Notes: a model not told the origin generated them from the letters alone. A stretch of DNA of 8,819 nucleotides from Sphingobacteriaceae bacterium (GCA_021740025.1 JAIPAN010000030.1:1-8819); one strand, 5' to 3'. Numbered from the stretch's first letter, positions 1 through 6,568 are shown. Made by a program: numbers and translations.

Positions 1-71
1 CCGAGTTGAAAAAACTGATTACGAAAGCACACGATACGTTTCATGAGTTTGCTGAGAAGTGTAGAGAATAA
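1..71 (+). CDS. C-terminal end of an unidentified protein (partial)
   Basis: The frame that starts at base 3 stays open to a TAA at 69-71 and reads a charged, probably helical tail ending in HEFAEKCRE. The start lies outside the window. A strong terminator begins 17 bases after the stop, which supports this being the real end of a plus-strand gene convergent with fabI. About 22 residues are too few to name a family. The other two plus frames are closed by stops within this stretch. No function is proposed. Confidence 0.6.
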   Translation, partial: ELKKLITKAHDTFHEFAEKCRE

Positions 72-87
72 AAAAAGTATGTTCTAT

Positions 88-123
88 AAAAAAACCCGCT
101 AGAAGATTCGAGCGGGTTTTTTT
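88..123. terminator. Bidirectional intrinsic terminator between convergent genes
   Basis: A 13-bp perfect inverted repeat (88-100 with 111-123) has a CCCGCT/AGCGGG core flanked by seven A on the left and seven T on the right, and a 10-base loop. It therefore reads as a GC-rich stem plus U-tract on both strands. It sits 17 bases after the stop of the plus-strand gene and 17 bases beyond the fabI stop on the minus strand, so it can end both transcripts. Confidence 0.92.
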
Positions 124-139
124 ATGGCTTGAATGTCAA

Positions 140-952
140 TTATTTCTCCATTTGCTCAATTACAGCTTGGCTTACTCCGGTAAAGGAGAAACCACCATCG
201 TGGAACAAATTCTGCATGGTTACCATTTTGGTTAAATCGGAGAATAAAGTAACGGTATAGTTTGCACACTCTTCGGCATTGGCGTTGCCAAGTGGGCTCA
301 TTTTTTCAGCATAACTAATAAAACCATCGAAACCTTTTACCCCCGAACCAGCAGTAGTACGGGTTGGCGATTGCGAAATGGTATTTATACGCACTTTCTT
401 TTTAGTACCGTATTGGTAACCGAAGTTACGGGCAATGCTTTCTAATAAAGCCTTATTATCGGCCATATCGTTATAATCGGGGAAGGTACGTTGTGCCGCA
501 ATATAACTTAAGGCCACAACAGAGCCCCACTCGTTAATGGCATCCATTTTCATGGCAGTAGCCAATACACGGTGTAAACTTAAGGCCGAAATATCCATTC
601 CTTTGTGCGTAAAATCGTAGTTGTTTTCGGTATATGCAATGCCTTTACGCATATTTATACTCATGCCAATGGAGTGTAAAATAAAATCTACACCACCACC
701 GAAATGTTCCATACTTTTTGCAAACAAGTTCTCAATATCTTCGCTAGAAGTTACATCTGCAGGTATAACTGGCGCATTACACTCTTCAGCCAATTTATTT
801 ATTTCGCCCATGCGCAAAGCAATAGGAGCGTTGGTTAATACAATTTCAGCGCCTTCAGCATGACATGCTTTGGCGGTTTTCCAGGCAATAGAATTTTCAT
901 CTAATGCACCGAAAATAATTCCTTTTTTACCTTTCAGTAAGTTGTGAGCCAT
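140..952 (-). CDS. fabI: Enoyl-[acyl-carrier-protein] reductase (NADH), FabI
   Basis: This enzyme catalyses the last reduction in each cycle of cytosolic type II fatty acid elongation, turning trans-2-enoyl-ACP into acyl-ACP with NAD(P)H. The 270-residue protein is close to usual FabI length. It is a short-chain dehydrogenase of the FabI branch. The N-terminal nucleotide-binding stretch has GALDENSIAW (15-24) in place of the classical glycine motif, followed by HSIG (93-96). The FabI active site is present as Tyr150, Tyr160 and Lys167 (Y-x6-K), equivalent to E. coli Tyr146, Tyr156 and Lys163. SPTRT (195-199) and HDGGFS (251-256) are also typical. The ATG at 952 fits the family N-terminus, and no in-frame alternative is better. 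GAG abuts the start codon directly, so there is no properly spaced Shine-Dalgarno. It is the last gene of the block, 69 bases after recN, and could be read through or driven by the weak promoter-like site at 978-986. Confidence 0.96.
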   Translation of the reverse strand: MAHNLLKGKKGIIFGALDENSIAWKTAKACHAEGAEIVLTNAPIALRMGEINKLAEECNAPVIPADVTSSEDIENLFAKSMEHFGGGVDFILHSIGMSINMRKGIAYTENNYDFTHKGMDISALSLHRVLATAMKMDAINEWGSVVALSYIAAQRTFPDYNDMADNKALLESIARNFGYQYGTKKKVRINTISQSPTRTTAGSGVKGFDGFISYAEKMSPLGNANAEECANYTVTLFSDLTKMVTMQNLFHDGGFSFTGVSQAVIEQMEK

Positions 953-977
953 CTCTTTTTTGTTTTGTTTTAAAGTT

Positions 978-986
978 CAAAGGTTA
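978..986 (-). promoter_or_regulatory. Weak candidate -7 element upstream of fabI
   Basis: On the minus strand this reads TAACCTTTG, close to the Bacteroidota -7 consensus TAnnTTTG but with one extra base between TA and TTTG. No clear TTG -33 element lies at the expected distance. The 69-base gap before fabI is long for this operon, so a secondary start is possible, but the match is imperfect. Confidence 0.25.
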
Positions 987-1021
987 TAAAAAATCTTAAA
1001 AATACGTTAGCTTAATTCGAA

Positions 1022-2680
1022 TTAATTGCTCAAGAGCTCTTTTGCATGCTCCATAGCGGCTGCACTTGCTTGTTCGCCGCCGAGCATTTTAGCCACTTCC
1101 AGTATGCGTTCATCATTGTGTAAGGCTTCAATACCTGTGCTCGTTTGTTCTCCAGCCTCATTTTTAAATACCCTAAAATGTTTGCCCTTTTTGCTAGCAA
1201 TTTGGGGCAAGTGCGTAATGGTAATCACTTGCATGCTTTGGGCCATTTGCTCCATAATTGCGCCTACTTTTAAGGCTATTTCGCCCGAAATCCCGGTATC
1301 AATCTCATCAAAAATAATGGTTGGTAAAGCGGTTTTTTTGGCAATAAGCGATTTAATGCACAACATTAATCGAGATAATTCCCCACCTGAAGCTACTTTA
1401 TTCATGGGCATAGGTGCTTGCCCCTTATTGGCGCTAAACAAAAACTGTATGCGATCTGCCCCTGTAAGATTCAATAGATTGATGTCTGTTTCTTGGGATA
1501 CACGCAGTTGCGCATGAGGCATACCTACCGTAGTTAAAGCTTCTTGCACCTGTTGCTCCAATGCCGGAATAACTTGTTTTCTGTTTGAACTGAGTTGCTG
1601 GGCCAGGGTTACTAAATTGCTCTTTAACACACGTTCCTCTTGCTGTAAACGGGTAATTTCTTCTTCGCCGGATACTAGTTGTTGCAATTGATCCGAAAAT
1701 TGATTTCGAAGAACCTGTAATTCAGCCACAGTATTTACCCGGTGTTTCTTTTGCAAGGTATAGAGGATATCCAATCGTTCGCTAATCATGTTTGTACGAG
1801 CCTCGTTAATGCTGGTACCTTGGGCAAGGCGTTCTAGTTCTGCAGCAATATCTTTAAGTTCAATAAGGCTGCTTTGCAAACGCTCTATAAGTGGTTGAAT
1901 ACCCGTTGCGTACTTTTCAATAGCCTGGCTCAGTTGCACCGCTTCTTTTAATTGAGCAATGCTCGTTTGCTCCCCATTGCTTAGTAGAAATAGTGCTGCC
2001 GATAGATTTTGTTTAATTTCTTCGGCATGCGTGAGGCTTTTTAGCTCTTGCTCCAAATCTTCTTGTTCGTTGACTTGCAAGTCTGCTTTTTCTAGCTCTT
2101 CAAATTGATATTGAATATATTCTTGTGCCGATACAGCCTCCGAAAGGGCTAATTCAAGTTCTTTTAATTTTTTAGTCAACTGTTTGTGTTGCCCAAGTGC
2201 CTGCTGATATTCGGCTAACAAGCTAGCGTGATTGCAAAGTGTATCTAACACCAACAACTGAAAACTCTCGGTATTGATGGCAAGCGTGGCGTGTTGCGAA
2301 TGAATATCGATTAATTGTTCGCCTACTTGTTTTAAAATAGCCACCGTTACCGGCGTATCGTTTATAAAAGCCCGTGTTTTGCCATCTAACGAAATTTCTC
2401 TGCGCAATACGGTTTCGGCTTCATAATCTAAATCTTGCTCTTCAAAAAATTGCTTTAGGTGATAGTCGTCAATTTTAAACGCTCCTTCTATGACGCATTT
2501 TTTCTCCTGATTAAAGAAATACTTACTTTCTGCCCGTTGTCCCAACAGTAAGGAGAGTGCGCCCAATATAATCGACTTACCGGCACCGGTTTCTCCCGTC
2601 AGAATATTTAGTTCTTTGGAAAAATCGATGTCTAGCGTATCTATTAAAGCGTAATTGCGTATGGCAAGCCGTTGGAGCAT
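1022..2680 (-). CDS. recN: DNA repair protein RecN (SMC-like ATPase)
   Basis: RecN is a cytosolic SMC-family ATPase that acts early in recombinational repair of DNA double-strand breaks. The 552-residue protein has the usual RecN length and layout. An N-terminal ATPase half carries Walker A GETGAGKS (29-36). A long Glu/Gln/Leu-rich antiparallel coiled coil runs from roughly 155 to 380, interrupted near the middle. The C-terminal ATPase half carries the ABC signature SGGELSRL (431-438), Walker B TIIFDEID (454-461) and the switch histidine in THLPQIA (His490). IDIHSQH (124-130) is also a RecN hallmark. All catalytic motifs are intact. The ATG at 2680 places the start a few residues before the beta strand that leads into Walker A, as in other RecN proteins. 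There is no Shine-Dalgarno. It lies 70 bases after porD and 69 before fabI. No LexA-type box was recognised upstream, so damage induction is not evident from sequence. Confidence 0.96.
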   Translation of the reverse strand: MLQRLAIRNYALIDTLDIDFSKELNILTGETGAGKSIILGALSLLLGQRAESKYFFNQEKKCVIEGAFKIDDYHLKQFFEEQDLDYEAETVLRREISLDGKTRAFINDTPVTVAILKQVGEQLIDIHSQHATLAINTESFQLLVLDTLCNHASLLAEYQQALGQHKQLTKKLKELELALSEAVSAQEYIQYQFEELEKADLQVNEQEDLEQELKSLTHAEEIKQNLSAALFLLSNGEQTSIAQLKEAVQLSQAIEKYATGIQPLIERLQSSLIELKDIAAELERLAQGTSINEARTNMISERLDILYTLQKKHRVNTVAELQVLRNQFSDQLQQLVSGEEEITRLQQEERVLKSNLVTLAQQLSSNRKQVIPALEQQVQEALTTVGMPHAQLRVSQETDINLLNLTGADRIQFLFSANKGQAPMPMNKVASGGELSRLMLCIKSLIAKKTALPTIIFDEIDTGISGEIALKVGAIMEQMAQSMQVITITHLPQIASKKGKHFRVFKNEAGEQTSTGIEALHNDERILEVAKMLGGEQASAAAMEHAKELLSN

Positions 2681-2750
2681 AGAAATTAAATTTTTGTGCT
2701 AAAATAGACAAATTGTTGCATACGTTTTAGTCGAATACGTAGCTCAAGCC

Positions 2751-3647
2751 TTATTTTTTTAGGGCTTCGTATTTAGATGCATTGGCAGGGTCTAGCTGAA
2801 TAAGTAGTTGATAGGCTTTTACCTTGTCGCTAGGACTGGCGCCTAGGAGCGTGTTCACCAATTCATCGGCTTTAGCCGTAAAAAATAGTTGGGTAAGCAT
2901 GGCGCCTTGTTTCAACCGATCTGCTTCTTGCAATTTAGGCAATAGGTTTAATACAACATTTCTGCCCGAACTTGGGTTTTCAGCCAATTCATCGAGGCCC
3001 AAGCGATGGTAGGTGTAATAGCCCTCTCTAATAGGCAAGAAGCTTTTATTGTTTAAATTTTCGATTAACCAATAGCGATTGCGCAAACTTTCAAAACCTT
3101 TCCACCCTTTGTATGCCGCATTTTGAGCATTGTTAACAATGTTTTGCGCTTTAACAAAATAGGGGGTGCCGCCCAGTTTGCTAAAAGAATCGTAATCTAA
3201 ACCAACCAAAACATTGGCATAAAAGGCCAATAACGAGCTTAGATTTCCAGTATAATTTTGCTCGGTAAATTCTACCGCCTGCCCTTCTGTATAATAAAAA
3301 TCAAATTCTTTGTCGGTAATATTGAGCAAGGTGCTATTGTAAGCCGTATTGTATACCGGTCTGCTAGATAGCAGTTGCGCTTCGGCTTTAAAGTTGGGCG
3401 ATGAGCCATCCCAATCGGTAATGGTAATAATCCAGGTACAATCTATGCGTTCCTGAGGTTTTAGTTCGTCTGCACTCCATTTACGTCCATTTAGGAAGTC
3501 GCTAATGGTAGTTTGCAACACATCCAATACCCGTTTATTGGCACTTTGTATTTTTGGCGAAAGAATTTGTACTCGAGCGTTTAAATCCTGAGCATGTACC
3601 TGCTGGATAAAGCAAAAACCTAAAACAATCCATTTAAGACTTCTCAT
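2751..3647 (-). CDS. porD: DUF4835 family protein, putative type IX secretion protein PorD
   Basis: This is an exported protein of 298 residues. Residues 1-19 form a signal peptide (Arg/Lys N-terminus, hydrophobic core WIVLGFCFI, cleavage likely after V-H-A at 19). It has no lipobox Cys and no later membrane segment, so the mature protein should be periplasmic or loosely attached to the outer membrane. The mature start QDLNARVQI and the tract ERIDCTWIITITDWD (66-80) match what I recall of DUF4835, a family found in Bacteroidota and often labelled PorD for its link to the type IX secretion system. Its molecular role is not established here. It follows coaBC with a 14-base overlap, which suggests translational coupling. 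The position between coaBC and recN is, from memory, conserved in the phylum and is the main support for the name. The family call is fairly sure. The T9SS role is inference from family naming. Confidence 0.8.
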   Translation of the reverse strand: MRSLKWIVLGFCFIQQVHAQDLNARVQILSPKIQSANKRVLDVLQTTISDFLNGRKWSADELKPQERIDCTWIITITDWDGSSPNFKAEAQLLSSRPVYNTAYNSTLLNITDKEFDFYYTEGQAVEFTEQNYTGNLSSLLAFYANVLVGLDYDSFSKLGGTPYFVKAQNIVNNAQNAAYKGWKGFESLRNRYWLIENLNNKSFLPIREGYYTYHRLGLDELAENPSSGRNVVLNLLPKLQEADRLKQGAMLTQLFFTAKADELVNTLLGASPSDKVKAYQLLIQLDPANASKYEALKK

Positions 3648-4845
3648 GCGGCATTATAGCTAGTATTTTTTGGCAGATATCTTGTGCCACTTCGTTCTTT
3701 AGTTTAAGAACAAATGTTTCGGCGTTTAATTGTTTATCAAGGATAGTAATTTTATTCAAATCACTTTTAAAGCCCGCTCCTTCATCATTCAAGGAATTGA
3801 GTACAATCAGGTCTAAATTTTTCCTTTTCAGCTTATCGCTAGCATGCGCCACTTCGTTCTCTGTTTCGAGTGCAAAGCCTACCAATAGTTGGTTCCCACG
3901 CTTCTTATTGCCAAGTTCTGCTAGTATATCGGTAGTTTTAATCAGGTTTAAAGAAAAAGCTTGTTCTTTCTTTTTTATTTTTTGATTGGCAACGTGCTCG
4001 GGCTTATAGTCAGCTACTGCCGCACTCATCACCGTAATATCCGCTTCGCCAAATTCTGCTAAGGTGGCTTTTAATAAGTCATCAGCCGATACAACGTCGA
4101 TGCGCTTAATAGCCTTATAAGAAAGGGAAAGAGCTGTAGGCCCGCTAATAAGTGTAACCTCGGCCCCCAATCGGTAAAGTTCTTCTGAAACAGCAAAGCC
4201 CATTTTACCCGACGAGTGATTCCCGATAAAACGCACCGGATCGATAGCTTCGTAAGTTGGCCCGGCAGTTACTAAAGCCTTTTTACCTGCTAATGGAAGT
4301 TTTTTTTTTAATTCCTGTTGTAGAAGGGCAACCATTTCTTCAGGCTCGGCCATTCGGCCTTCACCAATTAAACCGCTAGCCAATTCGCCTGCATTTGGCT
4401 GAATGAGGGTATTGCCGTAAGACTGCAGCTGCTTAACGTTTTGTGTGGTAGAAGGGTGTTTCCACATATCTAAATCCATTGCTGGTGCAAAATACACCGG
4501 GCATTTAGCAGAAAGATAGGTGGCTAACAATAGATTATCACAAATGCCAGTAGCCATTTTACCTAAGGTATTGGCACTAGCAGGAGCAATTAATAAGATA
4601 TCGGCCCATAGGCCCAAATCCACGTGATTATTCCATTCTCCGGTTTCGGGAACAAAATAATCAATCAATACAGGTTTTTTAGATAAGGTGGCAAGCGTAA
4701 GCGGCGTAATAAACGACACCGCATCTTTGGTCATAACCACTTGCACCTCTGCACCAGCCTTTAGTAATAAGCGCACTAAATAAGCAGCCTTGTAACTAGC
4801 AATGCTGCCGCAAACGCCTAAAACTATTTTCTTGCCGGTAAGCAT
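3634..4845 (-). CDS. coaBC: Bifunctional phosphopantothenoylcysteine decarboxylase / phosphopantothenate-cysteine ligase
   Basis: The protein catalyses two consecutive steps of coenzyme A synthesis: 4'-phosphopantothenate is joined to cysteine (CoaB), then decarboxylated to 4'-phosphopantetheine (CoaC). Length is 403 residues, normal for the fusion. The N-terminal FMN-binding CoaC domain (about 1-180) has GSIASYK (13-19), the catalytic His74 in NNHVDLG and PASANT (88-93). The C-terminal CoaB domain (about 186-400) has TAGPTYEAIDPVRFIGNHSSGK (two parts around 193-214, with Arg205 and Asn209), SAAVADYKP (274-282) and KIKKK (289-293), equivalent to the E. coli catalytic set. Two CoaC positions are unusual: the PxMNxxMW motif reads PAMDLDMW with Asp124 for Asn, and the substrate clamp reads ELASGLIGEGRM with Ser157 at the place of E. 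coli Cys158. The gene starts 25 bases after rpoZ and overlaps porD by 14 bases. No Shine-Dalgarno is seen. Confidence 0.95.
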   Translation of the reverse strand: MLTGKKIVLGVCGSIASYKAAYLVRLLLKAGAEVQVVMTKDAVSFITPLTLATLSKKPVLIDYFVPETGEWNNHVDLGLWADILLIAPASANTLGKMATGICDNLLLATYLSAKCPVYFAPAMDLDMWKHPSTTQNVKQLQSYGNTLIQPNAGELASGLIGEGRMAEPEEMVALLQQELKKKLPLAGKKALVTAGPTYEAIDPVRFIGNHSSGKMGFAVSEELYRLGAEVTLISGPTALSLSYKAIKRIDVVSADDLLKATLAEFGEADITVMSAAVADYKPEHVANQKIKKKEQAFSLNLIKTTDILAELGNKKRGNQLLVGFALETENEVAHASDKLKRKNLDLIVLNSLNDEGAGFKSDLNKITILDKQLNAETFVLKLKNEVAQDICQKILAIMPHEKS

Positions 4846-4870
4846 AGGGCTTAAAGATTAAGCGGCTATA

Positions 4871-5191
4871 TTATTGCTCAGTAGTAGGATTACGGTGGTA
4901 TACTTTACCGTGTATAAACTCGTCAACAGCCACTAAAGTAGGCTTAGGCATACGCTCGTAGTGTTTAGAAATTTCAATTTGCTCACGATTTTCAAATACC
5001 TCTTCCAAATTATCGTTAGACGATGCAAACTCAGCAAGTTTAGCATGTAATTCCTCTTTCACATTATTTGAAATTTGGTTCGCTCTCTTGCTAATAATTA
5101 CAATTGATTCGTAAATATTGCCAGTTTCTTTGTCTAATTCGCGTAAATCACGAGTTACAGTAGATGTTGGTATAGACGGTTTCGGTGTCAT
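4871..5191 (-). CDS. rpoZ: RNA polymerase omega subunit (Rpb6/RpoZ family, Bacteroidota form)
   Basis: Omega binds the beta' subunit and helps assemble and stabilise RNA polymerase. The 106-residue acidic, soluble protein carries the family core TGNIYESIVIISKRANQI (23-40), corresponding to the omega helix that contacts beta'. A helical, charged stretch runs from 43 to 72, then MPKPTLVAVDEFIHGKVY (81-98), which I recall as typical of the Bacteroidota version. It lacks the classical enterobacterial N-terminal MARVTVxD motif, as expected for this phylum. The ATG at 5191 gives the conserved short N-terminal extension before RDLRELD. It sits 32 bases after bamD and 25 before coaBC. In other bacteria rpoZ is usually beside gmk/spoT, whereas here it is coupled to envelope and CoA genes. 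There is no Shine-Dalgarno upstream, only A/T-rich DNA. Confidence 0.88.
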   Translation of the reverse strand: MTPKPSIPTSTVTRDLRELDKETGNIYESIVIISKRANQISNNVKEELHAKLAEFASSNDNLEEVFENREQIEISKHYERMPKPTLVAVDEFIHGKVYHRNPTTEQ

Positions 5192-5223
5192 GTTGTATAT
5201 GGTTTTATTTTCTTCTAATTAAT

Positions 5224-6066
5224 TTATTTCGCTGGGGCGGTTTCTAGTGCCAATAACTTCTTCGCATTTTCAATCCCCTTTTCAGAATCTGTTTTCAATT
5301 GCAGGGCATCTTTCACAAACTTGCTATCTGGGTAACTTTCAACAAACTCTGCATATAGTTGAATAGCCTCGTTAAAACGTTCTTCTTGTTTATTTTCAAA
5401 ACTATTTTTAGCATACAAGTATTGTGCTCTAATGGTCAAAAATTCCATTTCTTCGGCAAACTTGGTATCCGGATAATCCCTCATAGAGTTTTTAAATGCA
5501 ATCACCGCAGATTTATAATCCCCAATCTCTAAATACATTTTAGCGTTCTCAAACGATTTAATTTCCAATTTATCTCTCAAATCCTGAATAAGTTTTGCTG
5601 CCTCTTGGCTGCGATCGCTTCTGGGGTATAAATTAATAAACAACTGGAGTGCTTCTATAGCCTTTATAGTATTTGCTTGATCTAAAGAGAACGTGGGCGA
5701 TTCTAAATAAAAACAGTAAGCCGCCATATATCTACACTCTTCTGCCTTCGAGCTACTAGGATAGGTATCGGCAAAAATCTTAAAATGATATCTAGCCGTT
5801 ACATAATCACGCAAATGGTAATGCGTGTATGAATAATAATAGTATAAATCTTCTGCTTCCGATTGCCCGCGGTAGCGCCCCACTAAATCTTCAAATAAGC
5901 TAAGTGCCTTGGTGTAGCTCTTTTTATTATAGAGCTTTACACCCTCTTGATATTTTTGTGCAGTATTAGTACTAGCCTTTAGTTTTTCGAACTTGCTTTT
6001 ACACCCTTGCGCACCAAGGGCAACAATTAATATACCACAAAAAACTAGTCGTTTAGTTATAAACAT
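5224..6066 (-). CDS. bamD: Outer membrane protein assembly factor BamD (lipoprotein)
   Basis: BamD is the essential lipoprotein of the BAM complex, which works with BamA to fold beta-barrel proteins into the outer membrane. The 280-residue protein starts with a lipoprotein signal peptide: K-R N-terminus, hydrophobic core 8-18, and lipobox A-Q-G-C with lipidated Cys22. The mature part is all-helical and made of about five TPR-like units, e.g. YQEGVKLYNKKSYTKALSLF (39-58), YVTARYHFKIFADTYP (88-103), IKAIEALQLFINLYPRS (134-150), YKSAVIAFKNSMRDYPD (184-200) and FNEAIQLYAEFVESYPDS (231-248). The A-x-F-x-x-[FI]-x-x-x-YP spacing is characteristic of BamD/YfiO. The ATG at 6066 is the only start that keeps the signal peptide; the next Met is at residue 114. 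It heads the operon and has a strong promoter whose -7 box ends four bases before the start codon, so the message has almost no leader. Confidence 0.92.
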   Translation of the reverse strand: MFITKRLVFCGILIVALGAQGCKSKFEKLKASTNTAQKYQEGVKLYNKKSYTKALSLFEDLVGRYRGQSEAEDLYYYYSYTHYHLRDYVTARYHFKIFADTYPSSSKAEECRYMAAYCFYLESPTFSLDQANTIKAIEALQLFINLYPRSDRSQEAAKLIQDLRDKLEIKSFENAKMYLEIGDYKSAVIAFKNSMRDYPDTKFAEEMEFLTIRAQYLYAKNSFENKQEERFNEAIQLYAEFVESYPDSKFVKDALQLKTDSEKGIENAKKLLALETAPAK

Positions 6067-6070
6067 CTTA

Positions 6071-6100
6071 CAAAGATAGCGTAATTCAGTTAAAGTTCAA
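6071..6100 (-). promoter_or_regulatory. Bacteroidota-type promoter of the bamD operon
   Basis: On the minus strand this reads TTG (6100-6098), a 19-base spacer, then TATCTTTG (6078-6071), a full match to the phylum's primary sigma consensus (-33 TTG, -7 TAnnTTTG) with allowed spacing. Only TAAG lies between the -7 box and the bamD ATG. It points away from the rrn promoters. Confidence 0.8.
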
Positions 6101-6233
6101 TTAAATATGGGCTAAGCTAGGTCAATTTCCTCTAAAATCGAGCAATTTAACACTGTTTAACAATCAGTTTAAACCTTGTTTATTTTTTTTCGATTGATTT
6201 TCAGTGAATTGAAGGTTTATTTATAGGTAGCTA
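6101..6233. other. A/T-rich divergent intergenic DNA
   Basis: This stretch separates the bamD promoter from the first rrn promoter. It is A/T-rich, with T tracts around 6181-6190 that could act as an UP-like element or a bend for rrn P1. I see no open frame with coding character, no RNA gene and no clear operator palindrome. Confidence 0.5.
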
Positions 6234-6264
6234 TTGTGAAGTATAAAAACTCGTCGTATGTTTG
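6234..6264 (+). promoter_or_regulatory. rrn promoter P1
   Basis: TTG (6234-6236), a 20-base spacer and TATGTTTG (6257-6264) fit the Bacteroidota TTG/TAnnTTTG promoter exactly. It lies upstream of, and in tandem with, P2, with the same spacer length. Transcription should start a few bases after 6264 and run into the rRNA leader. Confidence 0.65.
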
Positions 6265-6319
6265 TGGCCCCTTAAGAAAGAGGCTCGACCTCAAACTTAA
6301 AGCAGCAAAGTAGAGACAG

Positions 6320-6339
6320 AAAATATTTTTTATTTTTTA
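6320..6339 (+). promoter_or_regulatory. UP-element-like A/T tract before rrn P2
   Basis: Twenty consecutive A/T bases end two bases before the -33 TTG of P2. This is the position where the alpha subunit C-terminal domains contact strong rRNA promoters in other bacteria. Its use in this phylum is inference. Confidence 0.45.
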
Positions 6340-6340
6340 C

Positions 6341-6371
6341 TTGCAATTACCAAAAGCAGTCCCTACCTTTG
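6341..6371 (+). promoter_or_regulatory. rrn promoter P2
   Basis: TTG (6341-6343), a 20-base spacer and TACCTTTG (6364-6371) form a perfect phylum-type promoter, preceded by a 20-base A/T tract. It lies about 260 bases before the 16S gene and is probably the main rRNA start, close to 6375-6380. Confidence 0.82.
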
Positions 6372-6506
6372 CAGTCCGCAAAACAGGGAGGTGTAAAAAC
6401 CAAGCAACGGAAAACGGAATAACGCGATGTTAAACCGAACAACAAATTCGAAACTAGACGACCATTCGGTCAAATAGATACAGCCAAACCGTGAGGAGAG
6501 GCGCAA

Positions 6507-6516
6507 TGTTCTTTAA
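6507..6516 (+). promoter_or_regulatory. boxA-like antitermination element in the rRNA leader
   Basis: TGTTCTTTAA closely resembles boxA (E. coli TGCTCTTTAACA), the NusB/NusE binding site that protects rRNA transcription from premature termination. A related GTTCTTTGACA occurs in the second spacer of the same operon. The site sits 18 bases before a terminator-like hairpin. Confidence 0.6.
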
Positions 6517-6568
6517 GAGATATCATGTAGCGTAACGAGTCAAAGAACTCGTTTCTTTTTAAGTCAAT
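6514..6568 (+). repeat. Upstream strand of the 16S processing stem
   Basis: Five segments are complementary, in the right order, to 8164-8197 after 16S: TAAGA (6514-6518), ATATC (6520-6524), TGTAGCGTA (6526-6534), CGAGT (6536-6540) and AGTCAAT (6562-6568). Together they give 31 Watson-Crick pairs, interrupted by single mismatches or bulges and one 21-base bulge. Such stems bring the two 16S ends together and are cut by RNase III. Confidence 0.75.
6534..6560 (+). terminator. Terminator-like hairpin within the rRNA leader
   Basis: A perfect 7-bp stem, AACGAGT (6534-6540) with ACTCGTT (6547-6553), closes a six-base loop and is followed at once by TCTTTTT. The form is that of a weak intrinsic terminator or attenuator. 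Its 5' arm is also the strand that pairs with the spacer after 16S, so the two structures exclude each other. Confidence 0.45.

Noticed and set aside
621..863. Plus-strand open frame opposite fabI
   Set aside because: It is antisense to a clear FabI, with no promoter, no domain and low-complexity composition.
1026..1517. Plus-strand open frame of 163 codons opposite recN
   Set aside because: It lies wholly antisense to the intact, motif-complete recN and its translation is Ser/Ala/Cys-rich without family features.
5397..5404. TAGTTTTG on the minus strand inside bamD as an internal promoter
   Set aside because: It matches TAnnTTTG, but no TTG lies at 17-23 bases; the nearest are at 11 and 32 bases, so it is likely chance.
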